Source: Emticicia sp. CRIBPO
GTDB taxonomy: Bacteria; Bacteroidota; Bacteroidia; Cytophagales; Spirosomataceae
Direction of reading: 5' to 3'
Assembly (NCBI RefSeq): GCF_009905725.1
Contig: NZ_JAAAKV010000002.1
Coordinates: forward strand, 637,597 to 701,596
DNA: 64,000 bases
The position numbers and the translations under genes are program-made. How positions within the stretch are numbered: position 1 is the first letter of the stretch; each line of letters opens with the position of its first letter. The notes under the pieces are model-generated. The model was not told the origin of the DNA and made no database searches. It saw only the letters and a list, made by a program, of their open reading frames with translations. Below, piece by piece: positions 44,580-53,443 of the stretch.

Positions 44580-46535
44580 TCAGAGATACTTCTTAAACCA
44601 GTCAATATACCTCACCAGTCTGTCTTTCTGATAGCTAGGCACTGTGATACCGTGGAATTGTCCAGGATAAATAATCAGTTGGGTAGGAATATTCTGTGAT
44701 TTTAAAGCCTGGTACATCTGCTCACTTCCCGCGGCAGGCACATTGAAATCTTTCTCCCCTACCATAAACAATGTAGGCGTTTTGATTTTATCTGCGTGCA
44801 GGAACGGGAAAGAGACTTTCAGATAATTGTCAATGCTCTTCCACGGCAAGCCCAGTTCGTTCTCATTTTGAAGAATGTATTGATCCACGCCGTAAAATGC
44901 CAGCTGGAAAGAAACCCCGGCTCCTGAAGCCGCTGCCTTGAACCTTGTATCTGTAGCGATCAGGGCATTGGTCAATATACCGCCATAACTCCAGCCCACC
45001 GTTCCCAGTCTGTTCGGGTCTGCAATACCTTTCTCAACCAGGTAATCAACCGCTCCGTGTAAGTCAACCACTTCTTTTTTACCCCAGTCGGCGTAAATGG
45101 CTTTACTGAATTCAATACCTCTGCCGTTACTTCCCCTGTAGTTGACAGACGCCACCGCATATCCGGCTGCGGCTAATACCTGCCCGTTCAGTCCGAAGCT
45201 GTATTCATCCTGTGACACCGGGCCTCCGTGGATCAGGAGCAACAAAGGCAAATTCTTTTTGGCTGAACCGAACGGTGTATATAAAATCCCCCCTACAATG
45301 GTTCCGTCTTTGCTTTTGGAGGTAAAACCTTCCACATTAGCCAGGTTGACCTTGCTGAAAAATTCATCATGATGTTTGGTCAGTCTGCGGGTTTGCCCGT
45401 TTTCCAGAGCATAAATCTCCGGAGCCAGAGTCGGATCAGAAATCATCGTAATCCAGCTGCCGTTCGGGTGTGGTTCCAAAGCACTGAAAGAACGCTGGCC
45501 GGAAGCCAGTTTCGTAAACTGTCCGGTTTTCAGAGAAAACTGACCTACATACCTTTCACGGTCGTCAGCTATCAAAGCTACAATATTTTGTCCGTCAGCC
45601 GTCCATTGGTGATTGTTAACAGGTCTATCCAGTTTATCAGAAATAAGTTTAGGCTCTCCGCCCGCCACGGGTATAACGGCCAGAACCGCCTGGTCATACA
45701 TATTATAAGTAGCAGAAGTCGATTTCAGATAAGCGATGGATTTACCATCCGGGCTCCACATGGGGGCATAATCTCCGCCCTCCCAGGTGGTCAGCTTTCT
45801 GATAGCCCCTTTGGCTTTCGCCTCCACAATCCAGATATCACTGTTGGTATTGCGGTCAGGATCTTCAGTCTGATTACTTACAAAAGCAATGTATTTGCTG
45901 TCCGGCGACCATCTCGGGCTTCCTTCGTCAAACCTGCCGGTAGTAAGCGTATCCAGTTTCTTAGTGGCTACATCATATAAATAAAGGTGGGTAGCACGGT
46001 TCTGAAGATACCCCTGCACATCCACTTTAAATCTGTAGCGGTCGATTTCTATCGGTTTCGGGGTTTTATTTTTGGAGGTATCCCCGGCATCTTTGAAAGT
46101 CAGGACGATTTTCTTCCCATCCGGCGACCATTCATAGCTGCCCATATCATTTTTGAAGGTCGTCATCTGTTTAGCTTCTCCCCCACGCCTGTCCAGCAAA
46201 AATATCTGGCTTTTTTCCATGCCGTTACGGGCTGAAACAAAAGAAATGTATTTTCCGTCCGGACTGAATTTCGCCTGGGATTCGCCGTCAGGACTGTTAG
46301 TCATCTGGATATTCTCTTTGCCATCCCATGAAATGATCCAGACGTCAGAATTCCGCTTGTTTTTGACAGAATCGGTGGTGGTGAGGCTGTAAGCAAGCCA
46401 TTTACCATCCGGCGAAACTTCCGGTCCGGAAACCGTCTGAATATTGTACACATCCGATGGTTTGATAGCACGTTTGGCGGGCGTCTGGGCAAAAACCTGA
46501 ACACCCACAAAAAATAAGGTAATTAGTTTTTTCAT
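44580..46535 (-). CDS. S9-family prolyl-oligopeptidase-like peptidase
   Basis: A 651-residue secreted peptidase. A signal peptide (ending GVQVFAQ) precedes a beta-propeller of TolB/WD-like blades (SPDGKWLAYS, SPDGKYISFV, SPDGKKIVL and others, about 40-380) and a C-terminal alpha/beta-hydrolase domain with GTVGWSYGGILTN (nucleophile Ser in GWSYGG), GEKDFNVPAAGS (Asp) and GQFHGI (His). It degrades peptides in the periplasm or outside the cell. A minus-strand TATTTTTG (46569-46576) is a possible promoter. Confidence 0.92.
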   Translation of the reverse strand: MKKLITLFFVGVQVFAQTPAKRAIKPSDVYNIQTVSGPEVSPDGKWLAYSLTTTDSVKNKRNSDVWIISWDGKENIQMTNSPDGESQAKFSPDGKYISFVSARNGMEKSQIFLLDRRGGEAKQMTTFKNDMGSYEWSPDGKKIVLTFKDAGDTSKNKTPKPIEIDRYRFKVDVQGYLQNRATHLYLYDVATKKLDTLTTGRFDEGSPRWSPDSKYIAFVSNQTEDPDRNTNSDIWIVEAKAKGAIRKLTTWEGGDYAPMWSPDGKSIAYLKSTSATYNMYDQAVLAVIPVAGGEPKLISDKLDRPVNNHQWTADGQNIVALIADDRERYVGQFSLKTGQFTKLASGQRSFSALEPHPNGSWITMISDPTLAPEIYALENGQTRRLTKHHDEFFSKVNLANVEGFTSKSKDGTIVGGILYTPFGSAKKNLPLLLLIHGGPVSQDEYSFGLNGQVLAAAGYAVASVNYRGSNGRGIEFSKAIYADWGKKEVVDLHGAVDYLVEKGIADPNRLGTVGWSYGGILTNALIATDTRFKAAASGAGVSFQLAFYGVDQYILQNENELGLPWKSIDNYLKVSFPFLHADKIKTPTLFMVGEKDFNVPAAGSEQMYQALKSQNIPTQLIIYPGQFHGITVPSYQKDRLVRYIDWFKKYL

Positions 46536-46568
46536 GTATGATAGTTTTAAATGAAGTCATTAACAAAA

Positions 46569-46576
46569 CAAAAATA
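46569..46576 (-). promoter_or_regulatory. Candidate -7 element for the S9 peptidase gene
   Basis: The minus strand reads TATTTTTG, a TAnnTTTG match about 34 bases before the ATG. The -33 element is not clear. Confidence 0.4.
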
Positions 46577-46729
46577 TACATTTCCTTCAGACAGCCATTT
46601 AATTGACCTGATTTTGTTATGCACAGTCCGATGAAATCCGGAAATGAAAAGATGAAAGTTAAAATAAGGCCACCTATCCGGCATTCTGGTGCCTGTTTTA
46701 AGCCATCCGGAAAAAAAATGAAATAAAGC

Positions 46730-46760
46730 TTGGATAAATATACCGATTGGTATATTTTTG
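46730..46760 (+). promoter_or_regulatory. Promoter of the TetR-family gene, overlapped by operator
   Basis: TTG at 46730-46732 and TATTTTTG at 46753-46760, spaced by 20 bases. The 22-base palindrome 46736-46757 covers the spacer and part of the -7 element, so a bound repressor would block RNA polymerase. Confidence 0.7.
46736..46757. promoter_or_regulatory. TetR operator, copy 1
   Basis: AAATATACC-GATT-GGTATATTT has 9-base perfect arms. The core ATATACCGATTGGTATA recurs unchanged at 47385-47401 before the SDR gene. Confidence 0.85.
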
Positions 46761-46782
46761 TATCATCATTTTAATCAGTCCA

Positions 46783-47367
46783 ATGAGCAAGGCAGAAAGA
46801 ACAAGGTCATTTATCATCGAAAGAACCTCCTCCCTTTTCAATACGAAAGGGTTTGCAGGCACTTCTATGAATGACATCACCGAAGCCACCGGACTGACCA
46901 AAGGTAGCGTTTACGGCAATTTCAAGAACAAGGACGAGGTTGCCCTGGCGGTTTTTGAGAACAATTCCACCAAAATGCAGAAACTCATTGCCGCGGAGAT
47001 CAGTAAAAAGAAGTCGTACCGCGAAAAACTACTGGCTTACCCTGAGATGTATGAGAGCAATTACCTCGGAGGGGCCCTCGACGGAGGCTGCCCTATTCTG
47101 AACACAGCGATAGAAGCAGATGACACCCACAGCGAACTTAAAGAGGCCGCCAGCCAGGCATTTACAGACTGGAAAGACAAGATAGCGGCCCTGGTAAAAG
47201 CAGGTATAGAGAACAAAGAATTTAAAAGCACTACCCAGCCGGAGGAAACGGCCATCAACATCCTGGCTTCTATTGAAGGCATGGTGATGATTTCACGCCT
47301 GACCGGAAAACTCAACTACAGAAGGTATGTGCTTGATGCTTTAAGAAAACAAATACAGGAATTATAA
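46783..47367 (+). CDS. TetR-family repressor
   Basis: A 194-residue regulator. The N-terminal helix-turn-helix is RTRSFIIERTSSLFNTKGFAG, then TSMNDITEATGLTKGSVYGNFKNKDEV (split when quoted: GLTKGSVYGNFKNK is the recognition region); the C-terminal ligand-binding part has LGGALDGGCPILNTAIEAD, a segment common in TetR proteins with TetR_C_6/11-type domains. ATG at 46783 (MSKAERTRS) fits the family start. Its own promoter and the next gene carry the same palindrome, so it probably represses itself and the SDR-DUF2798 pair until a small molecule binds. Confidence 0.9.
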   Translation: MSKAERTRSFIIERTSSLFNTKGFAGTSMNDITEATGLTKGSVYGNFKNKDEVALAVFENNSTKMQKLIAAEISKKKSYREKLLAYPEMYESNYLGGALDGGCPILNTAIEADDTHSELKEAASQAFTDWKDKIAALVKAGIENKEFKSTTQPEETAINILASIEGMVMISRLTGKLNYRRYVLDALRKQIQEL

Positions 47368-47384
47368 TTTTTTTTTAATCAAAA

Positions 47385-47401
47385 ATATACCGATTGGTAT
47401 A
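47385..47401. promoter_or_regulatory. TetR operator, copy 2
   Basis: ATATACCGATTGGTATA is identical to the core of the first operator and lies in the 43-base gap between the TetR and SDR genes, ending nine bases before the SDR ATG. A 7-of-8 match to TAnnTTTG (47365-47372) precedes it. Confidence 0.8.
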
Positions 47402-47410
47402 AAACAAAAA

Positions 47411-48151
47411 ATGAAAACAAGTAACAACACGATCCTGATTACCGGAGGCGGATCAGGCATAGGATTTGAAATCGCTAAATTATTCTCTCAAAACGGCAAT
47501 AAGATCATCATTACCGGCCGTAACGAAGAAAGATTACAGAAAGCAGCTGCCAGGCTCGAAAACACCACGGCCATAGCCGCCGACATTACCAGTGAGGAAG
47601 ATGTCCATCAGCTGGTTGAAAAAATAAAACAGGATTTTCCTGAGCTGAATGTGTTGATCAACAACGCAGGCAATGCTTCTTATTACAGCCTGGTCACTCC
47701 GGAAATCAACGCCTATGAAAAAGCGGCTGAAGAAATGGATACTAATTTCCTGTCCGTCATCAGGCTGACAGAAAAGCTTCTGCCTGTTTTAAAAGCACAG
47801 GAATCAGCGGCTGTTGTAACAGTTTCTTCGATTGTAGCTTTTGCTCCGAGAAAAGAATTGTCAAGCTACGGAGCCAGTAAAGCGGCCTTGCACTCTTATT
47901 CACAATCATTGAGACTGGCCCTTGAAAAAACTTCTGGTGTGAAAGTATTTGAACTCATGCCACCACTGGTCAATACCGAATTTTCAAAAGAAATCGGCGG
48001 TGAAAACGGTATCGCCCCGGAAGTAGTGGCAGAAGACCTGTTCAAAGCATTTGAAGAGGACACTTACGAAATCCACGTAGGTAACACCGCGAATATTTAC
48101 AAATTATTCCTGTCATCACCTCAAATGGCCCTCGAAGCCATGAACCAATAA
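47411..48151 (+). CDS. DltE-type short-chain dehydrogenase
   Basis: A 246-residue SDR: ILITGGGSGIGFEIAKLF, IIITGRNEERL, LINNAGNASYYSL, VTVSSIVAFAPRKELSSYG and YGASKAALHSYSQSLR (Tyr-Lys pair), and the C-terminal EVVAEDLFKAFEEDTYEIHVG. This matches the DltE-like group (uncharacterised oxidoreductases, not D-alanylation itself). Directly controlled, by position, by the adjacent TetR protein. Substrate unknown. Confidence 0.88.
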   Translation: MKTSNNTILITGGGSGIGFEIAKLFSQNGNKIIITGRNEERLQKAAARLENTTAIAADITSEEDVHQLVEKIKQDFPELNVLINNAGNASYYSLVTPEINAYEKAAEEMDTNFLSVIRLTEKLLPVLKAQESAAVVTVSSIVAFAPRKELSSYGASKAALHSYSQSLRLALEKTSGVKVFELMPPLVNTEFSKEIGGENGIAPEVVAEDLFKAFEEDTYEIHVGNTANIYKLFLSSPQMALEAMNQ

Positions 48152-48156
48152 GCAAC

Positions 48157-48387
48157 ATGAAGAAGAAAATCGCTTTCGCCATGATCATGGGAGTAGCCAC
48201 TACCGGGATCATCTCTTTTCTGCTGATCTCAGTCAATCTCGGATACAGCGATAAGTTTCTGAAAATATGGTTTAAATCATGGCTGCTGTCTTACACCATC
48301 GTGATTCCATGTATACTCGTCATCGGGCCGGTGGTAGAGCGTTTTGTAAACAAATTATTTCCGGAAGGCGTAAGGGAAACAGAATAA
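48157..48387 (+). CDS. DUF2798-like small membrane protein
   Basis: A 76-residue protein with two membrane helices (FAMIMGVATTGIISFLLISV; WLLSYTIVIPCILVIGPVV) and a basic start. The pattern KIAFAMIMGVATTGIIS...WLLSY matches DUF2798 as I know it. It follows the SDR by five bases and is followed by a strong hairpin, so it completes the TetR-regulated unit. Function unknown. Confidence 0.8.
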   Translation: MKKKIAFAMIMGVATTGIISFLLISVNLGYSDKFLKIWFKSWLLSYTIVIPCILVIGPVVERFVNKLFPEGVRETE

Positions 48388-48391
48388 CTAC

Positions 48392-48423
48392 AAAAGTTGC
48401 AGGGAGATCTCCCTGCAACTTTT
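48392..48423. terminator. Terminator of the TetR/SDR unit
   Basis: A perfect 32-base palindrome: AAAAGTTGCAGGG pairs with CCCTGCAACTTTT around AGATCT. It begins five bases after the DUF2798 stop. The symmetrical A4/T4 ends would allow function in both directions. Confidence 0.88.
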
Positions 48424-48540
48424 ACCTTACTGATCCCAACTGCATCACAGAAAACCCTCTCCATACAAACTTTAAGGTATTTTTGGTTTTATAGAACCCT
48501 AAGAATTCGTAAGTTTAGGTTTTAAATTAAAAACTGACTT

Positions 48541-49779
48541 ATGCAAGTTCTCCAGTCGTTGTTTGAAAAGTACGATTCATTCAGACACACAAGTCCCGCA
48601 CTCAGTAAAAGACGCTTTAAGCACAAAGACATTCTTCCGTTAATCCAGCAGCTTCCTTATGAAAATATGGTCATCGGAAAATCATTTGAAGAAAGGGAAA
48701 TTGTCAAATTAAAGGTAGGTGAAGGTAAAACCAACATCCTGCTGTGGTCACAAATGCACGGCAATGAAGCCACCGCCACCATGGCCATGTTTGATATTTT
48801 TAATTTCCTTAAAGCCAGAGGCGACGAATTCGATTCATTCAGAAAAGATATATTAACAAATTACAGCCTGCATTTTATCCCCATGATCAACCCTGACGGA
48901 GCCGAACGCTTTGTCAGGAGAACGGCCCAGGGGATAGACATGAACCGCGACGCCCTGGCCTTGCAATGCCCGGAAAGCAAGATCCTGAAAAATATGGTGG
49001 GCGTGCTTAAGCCGGAGTTTTCTTTTAACCTTCACGACAAAAGAACCTTGTACAGTGCCGGTAAATCAGGAAAACAAGCCACAGTTTCGTTTCTGGCTAC
49101 AGCTTACAACGAAGCCAAAGACTGGAACGAGGTCCGGACCAAAGCCATGAAGGTGATTTGCGGTGTGATCGAATTCCTGCAGACCAAGATACCCGGCCAC
49201 ATAGGCCGCTGGAACGATGATTTTGAACCACGTGCTTTCGGGGACAATATCCAGAAATGGGGCAGCAGCCTCATCCTCATCGAGTCGGGCGGATACCCGG
49301 ATGATACTGAAAAACAGTTTATCAGGAAACTGAATTTCGTTGCTATTTTGGGAGCATTGCACAGCATCAGCCGGAAGTCCTATACCAAATACAAACTGGC
49401 TGATTATGAGAAAATTCCCCAGAACGACAACTACCTCTTTGATCTCAAAATCAAAAATGCCAAAACGGAAGTAGACGGGAAAATTTATGAAACCGATCTG
49501 GGCATAAACCTGAACGAAAAAAACAACAAAGCAGCAACAGATTTCACCGTTGACAGCGTTATTGCTGACATGGGTGACTTGTCGACTTTCTGGGGAATCG
49601 AAGAATTTGATGCCGCAGGAGCTGTAGTCAGACCTTTAAGCCTTTATCCTGAGCTGATAGAAAAACATAAAGTAAAGAAAAGTCTTTCCGCCGCTGTCGG
49701 ATTAGACAGTTCAGCCTATTTTGTACTGGAAGGAAATCAGACCCAAACCATCGTTATCAACGGAAAAATTATCAAATAG
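48541..49779 (+). CDS. M14-family zinc carboxypeptidase
   Basis: A 412-residue protein without obvious signal peptide. Zinc ligands of the M14 family: HxxE in WSQMHGNEATATM, and the later histidine in FSFNLHDKRTLYSAG; the catalytic Glu is in LILIESGGYPDDTE; arginine of IDMNRDAL binds the substrate carboxylate. It removes C-terminal residues from peptides or, in some relatives, from muropeptides. The following gene starts one base after its stop. Confidence 0.9.
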   Translation: MQVLQSLFEKYDSFRHTSPALSKRRFKHKDILPLIQQLPYENMVIGKSFEEREIVKLKVGEGKTNILLWSQMHGNEATATMAMFDIFNFLKARGDEFDSFRKDILTNYSLHFIPMINPDGAERFVRRTAQGIDMNRDALALQCPESKILKNMVGVLKPEFSFNLHDKRTLYSAGKSGKQATVSFLATAYNEAKDWNEVRTKAMKVICGVIEFLQTKIPGHIGRWNDDFEPRAFGDNIQKWGSSLILIESGGYPDDTEKQFIRKLNFVAILGALHSISRKSYTKYKLADYEKIPQNDNYLFDLKIKNAKTEVDGKIYETDLGINLNEKNNKAATDFTVDSVIADMGDLSTFWGIEEFDAAGAVVRPLSLYPELIEKHKVKKSLSAAVGLDSSAYFVLEGNQTQTIVINGKIIK

Positions 49780-49780
49780 A

Positions 49781-50539
49781 TTGAACCGGAAAAACTGTAA
49801 ATATTTAGTTTTAATAATTTCTTTACTTATTATCACCTTTCATGTTTCCGGACAGGACAAGTCGGTATATGGCAAAGTACTGGCCTCCGAAGACAACAAA
49901 GGAATGCCGGGGGTGAATGTCACCAACAAACGTACAGGCTATGTGGTAGCCAGCAATGACAAAGGCGATTTTTATATCCGGGCCCAGAAAGGCGACTCAC
50001 TGATCGTCACTTCTGTTGGTTACAACAACCTCGGGATTAAATGGGATGGTGTTAACAGAGAGCCTGTCATTTTTCTCAAACGATCTGCATTTACGCTGGA
50101 TGAAATTGTCGTCAAAGACAAAAAACCGGAGAATCTTTACCAGGAAATCCAGGAATTCCTCAATAACCCCAACGATTCGAGGGTCATCAAAAGACAGATC
50201 ATGCGAAACATGATCAATACCAACACCAGCCTCGGCCCCGGACTCGGCATTTCTATTGATGCCTTATATGATATGTTCAGTAAAGAAGGGAAAAACAGGA
50301 GAAAACTTGCGGATGTACAGTTTCAGGATGCCAAAAAATTCTATGCTGAACTCAGGTATAATAAACGTGTAGTAGCCCAGATCACCCACATGGACGAAGA
50401 AAACCTGGATGAATTCATGACCTTCTGCAAAATGCCCGAAGACTTTATCCTCAGGGCTACCGACTATGACCTCACCTACAGGATTCTTTCCTGCCAAAAG
50501 GAATTCAATACCTCTAAAATCATCAGGAGAAGGAATTGA
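49781..50539 (+). CDS. Secreted CarboxypepD_reg-like protein
   Basis: About 252 residues from a TTG start at 49781. The longer frame from the ATG at 49721 lies inside the preceding gene and is unlikely. It begins with a signal peptide (YLVLIISLLIITFHVSGQ), then a beta-sandwich of the carboxypeptidase-regulatory type (VYGKVLASEDNKGMPGVNVT; GDSLIVTSVGYN), as in the N-termini of TonB receptors, then a helical C-terminal part without recognised motif. Probably periplasmic or outer-membrane associated. Function unknown; it may be co-transcribed with the M14 gene. Confidence 0.75.
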   Translation: MNRKNCKYLVLIISLLIITFHVSGQDKSVYGKVLASEDNKGMPGVNVTNKRTGYVVASNDKGDFYIRAQKGDSLIVTSVGYNNLGIKWDGVNREPVIFLKRSAFTLDEIVVKDKKPENLYQEIQEFLNNPNDSRVIKRQIMRNMINTNTSLGPGLGISIDALYDMFSKEGKNRRKLADVQFQDAKKFYAELRYNKRVVAQITHMDEENLDEFMTFCKMPEDFILRATDYDLTYRILSCQKEFNTSKIIRRRN

Positions 50540-50612
50540 CTTGTCAACCCTTCTAAATAAAGAGAGACGTTGCATGCAAGTCTCTCCAGAATAATATCAT
50601 AGAAAACGCTGA

Positions 50613-51542
50613 TCAGCGTTCATTGATTTCTTTGAAAAGCCTTTCAACATCTTCCGGTTTACAAAGCTCTGTCCCCGAATTCATAGTAGCGGCGGAGCCG
50701 CAGGCTACACCGAATTTTACCGCTTCTTCAGCAGAATGCCCTACGAAGAATTTAAAGACCATCCCGGCTACCATACTGTCGCCCGCTCCAACCGTACTTA
50801 ACTTTTCGACTTTCGGGGAAGGCACATGCAAAGCCGTTGTTTTATTGATCAGGAATGCTCCGTCAGGCCCGAGCGACACCACCATCTGTTCACATTTACC
50901 CGAATCAATCATCGGCCGGGCATACTCCTCTATTTCAGAAATCCCCAGGTCTTTGGCTCCGGCAAGAGACGACAGCTCTCCCAGGTTAGGTTTACAAAGA
51001 AACACGCCTTCTTCAAGAGCCAGTTTCAAGGCAGGCCCTGAAGTATCTACGACCAGTTTTATTTCCTTCTTTTTAGCTATTTTAGCAATCCTCGCATAAA
51101 AATCATCCGGGATTCCGGGCGACAAACTTCCGCTGGCCACCAGGTATTCCACACCTTCCAGTTTCTCGATGACTTCAAGAATCCCTTCCCACTCCTGCTG
51201 AGCCACAAAAGGACCTTCCATTCCGAACCTGAATTGATTATTCTTCGATTTTTCTACCAGGATCAGGTTTTCCCGCGTTTGATTTTCAATTTCGAATGCT
51301 TTAAAATCCAACCCCTCTTTGGTGATGAGTTCAATCAGAAACTGACCTGTATGCCCTCCTTCGAGGAAGAAAGCGGTAGATTCCCCACCCAGTTTCTTAA
51401 TTACCCTCGAAACATTAATCCCGCCGCCACCCGGTTCAAATTTGGGCGTTTCGCAACGGATCTTTTGCTCCGGCACCAGTTCATCAAAAGCACTGCTTTT
51501 ATCAATAGATGGATTTAAAGTAAGCGTTACGATTTTACTCAT
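50613..51542 (-). CDS. pfkB: Phosphofructokinase, PfkB type
   Basis: About 309 residues of the ribokinase (PfkB) family: TLTLNPSIDKSS, FEPGGGGINVSRVIKKLGG, KLVVDTSGPAL, LCKPNLGELSSLAG, and the ATP/catalytic VGAGDSMVAGMVF (base Asp). The N-terminal pattern is closest to E. coli PfkB (6-phosphofructokinase II); 1-phosphofructokinase or tagatose-6-phosphate kinase remain possible. It would act in glycolysis. Start at 51542 (MSKIVT) or three codons earlier. It is 32 bases downstream of the ABC transporter gene. Confidence 0.85.
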   Translation of the reverse strand: MSKIVTLTLNPSIDKSSAFDELVPEQKIRCETPKFEPGGGGINVSRVIKKLGGESTAFFLEGGHTGQFLIELITKEGLDFKAFEIENQTRENLILVEKSKNNQFRFGMEGPFVAQQEWEGILEVIEKLEGVEYLVASGSLSPGIPDDFYARIAKIAKKKEIKLVVDTSGPALKLALEEGVFLCKPNLGELSSLAGAKDLGISEIEEYARPMIDSGKCEQMVVSLGPDGAFLINKTTALHVPSPKVEKLSTVGAGDSMVAGMVFKFFVGHSAEEAVKFGVACGSAATMNSGTELCKPEDVERLFKEINER

Positions 51543-51573
51543 TATGTTCATTTTTTAAATACCATGCGGGTTC

Positions 51574-53337
51574 TCACACAACCGCCTGTTTCACTTCCTT
51601 GCGTTCACCGATCTGCTGACGCCACATGGCATAATAAAGACCTTTCTCTTCCAAAAGCTCGGCATGACGCCCCACTTCTATGATCTGACCTCTTTCAAGC
51701 ACATAGATCCTGTCTGCATGCATGATCGTACTCAAACGGTGAGCGATCATCACAGTAATATAACTTCCGTTGGCGGTGACTTCTTTTACGGTATTGGTAA
51801 TTTCTTCTTCAGTGATAGAATCCAGGGCAGAAGTGGCCTCATCAAATACAAATATTTTCGGATCTCTCAGCAAGGCTCTCGCAATAGACAATCTTTGTTT
51901 TTCACCCCCTGAAATCTTGATTCCACCCTCACCAATGACAGACTCAATGCCATTATCCGCCCTCTGAAGCAGGTTCTGGCATGAGGCTTTATGCAAAGCA
52001 TCCAGAATCTGGTCGTCTGTGGCTGAAGGATTCACAAACAGCATATTTTCCCTGATTGTACCCGAAAAGAGCTGGGTATCCTGGGTTACAAAGCCTATCT
52101 GTGACCTAAGGTCTTCAATGTTCAGTTTTTCTGATGGAATTCCATTATAAGAAATCTTACCCGGCTCGCCGCTGTAAAGTCCTACCAGCAGCTTCACCAG
52201 CGTTGTTTTTCCTGAACCGGATGGTCCGACAAATGCAATGGTTTCCCCTTTCTCCACCTCGAAACTGATATCCTCCAATGCAGGTGAATGAGCGGTAAGG
52301 TGCTTAAAGGTAAGGTTCTCAAATTTCAGACTTTCCACTTCTCCCAAATGTACCGGAGACTCAGGCGTTTCTTCAATTTTAGTACCCAGGAGTTTTTCAA
52401 AGTTATTCAGGGAAGCCTCTGCCTCTCTGTAGGCGATGATCACATTGCCGAATTCCTGCAAAGGCCCGAAAATAAAGAAAGAGTAAAACTGAAGGGTAAG
52501 CAACTGACCTATAGACATTTCATTCTTAAAAATCAGGTACAACAAGGTAAACAGGATAGCCTGACGCATAAAATTCACAAAAGTACCCTGCACAAAGCTG
52601 ATAGAGCGGATACCTCTCACCTTCTTCAGTTCAAGCAGAAGTATTTTCATCGTATTCAGATTCAGACGTTTGATTTCCTGGTTGGTCAGCCCGAGACTTT
52701 TGATCAGTTCGATATTCCTGAGCGATTCAGTGGTAGTACCGGCCAATGCAGTGGTTTCCTTGACGATGGTTTTCTGTATTTCCTTGATTTTCTTACTCAG
52801 GAAATTAGTCAGCGTTCCCAAAGCAAAAGCCCCGGCAAAATAAACCGTAACCAGCCAAGGGTTAATGTTGATAACGTAAACGATCACAAAGACTATCCCG
52901 ACAAAAGAAGTGAAAGCTACATTGATAAAAACCGTAATAAACTTCTCTGAGTCCGTACGCACCTTCTGCAGAATGGAAAGCGTTTCTCCGCTTCGCTGAT
53001 CTTCAAACTGCTGATAAGGCATTTTAAGGGTATGCTTCAAACCATCGGTAAACACCTGGGCACCGAGTTTCTGGATCACCATGCTCACCACATAATCCTG
53101 GAGGGTTTTGGCGATACGGCTCACCATCGCCACACCGATAATGGCCAGCAGCGAAAGCCCCACACCTTTGAGAAAAGTATTTTGGGCATATTCACCAGGC
53201 TTTTTGGCAAAATCATCTATCAGCTTACCAAAAATATAAGGATCCAATAAAGAAAAAGTCTGATTGATAGCGGCTAAAACAAACGCAAGAACAACCTGCC
53301 ACCTATAACGGCTGAGGTATTGTAATAGTAATTTCAT
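51574..53337 (-). CDS. ABC exporter half-transporter (MsbA/multidrug type)
   Basis: A 587-residue fusion of six-helix membrane domain (about 1-310) and ATPase domain (about 335-575). The ATPase has Walker A GPSGSGKTTLVKLL, Q-loop IGFVTQDTQLFSG, signature ISGGEKQRLSIARALL, Walker B KIFVFDEATSALDS and an H-loop in MIAHRLS. It works as a dimer to export lipid or drug-like molecules. Substrate cannot be told from sequence. Confidence 0.9.
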   Translation of the reverse strand: MKLLLQYLSRYRWQVVLAFVLAAINQTFSLLDPYIFGKLIDDFAKKPGEYAQNTFLKGVGLSLLAIIGVAMVSRIAKTLQDYVVSMVIQKLGAQVFTDGLKHTLKMPYQQFEDQRSGETLSILQKVRTDSEKFITVFINVAFTSFVGIVFVIVYVININPWLVTVYFAGAFALGTLTNFLSKKIKEIQKTIVKETTALAGTTTESLRNIELIKSLGLTNQEIKRLNLNTMKILLLELKKVRGIRSISFVQGTFVNFMRQAILFTLLYLIFKNEMSIGQLLTLQFYSFFIFGPLQEFGNVIIAYREAEASLNNFEKLLGTKIEETPESPVHLGEVESLKFENLTFKHLTAHSPALEDISFEVEKGETIAFVGPSGSGKTTLVKLLVGLYSGEPGKISYNGIPSEKLNIEDLRSQIGFVTQDTQLFSGTIRENMLFVNPSATDDQILDALHKASCQNLLQRADNGIESVIGEGGIKISGGEKQRLSIARALLRDPKIFVFDEATSALDSITEEEITNTVKEVTANGSYITVMIAHRLSTIMHADRIYVLERGQIIEVGRHAELLEEKGLYYAMWRQQIGERKEVKQAVV

Positions 53338-53443
53338 ACAAAAGGATTAAAGGATAACAAAACATCAACAACAAGCCGTGTTTAATAATTCCAGTGTTGT
53401 ATCTTATTAGAAACTTTATCCTCCGTCAAATTACCCGGACAAT

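Noticed and set aside
45369..45980. 203-residue open frame opposite the S9 peptidase
   Set aside because: Shadow frame; sequence composition reflects the complementary strand of propeller repeats.
52288..52950. 220-residue open frame opposite the ABC exporter
   Set aside because: Shadow frame lacking any family motif; the opposite strand has all ABC signatures.
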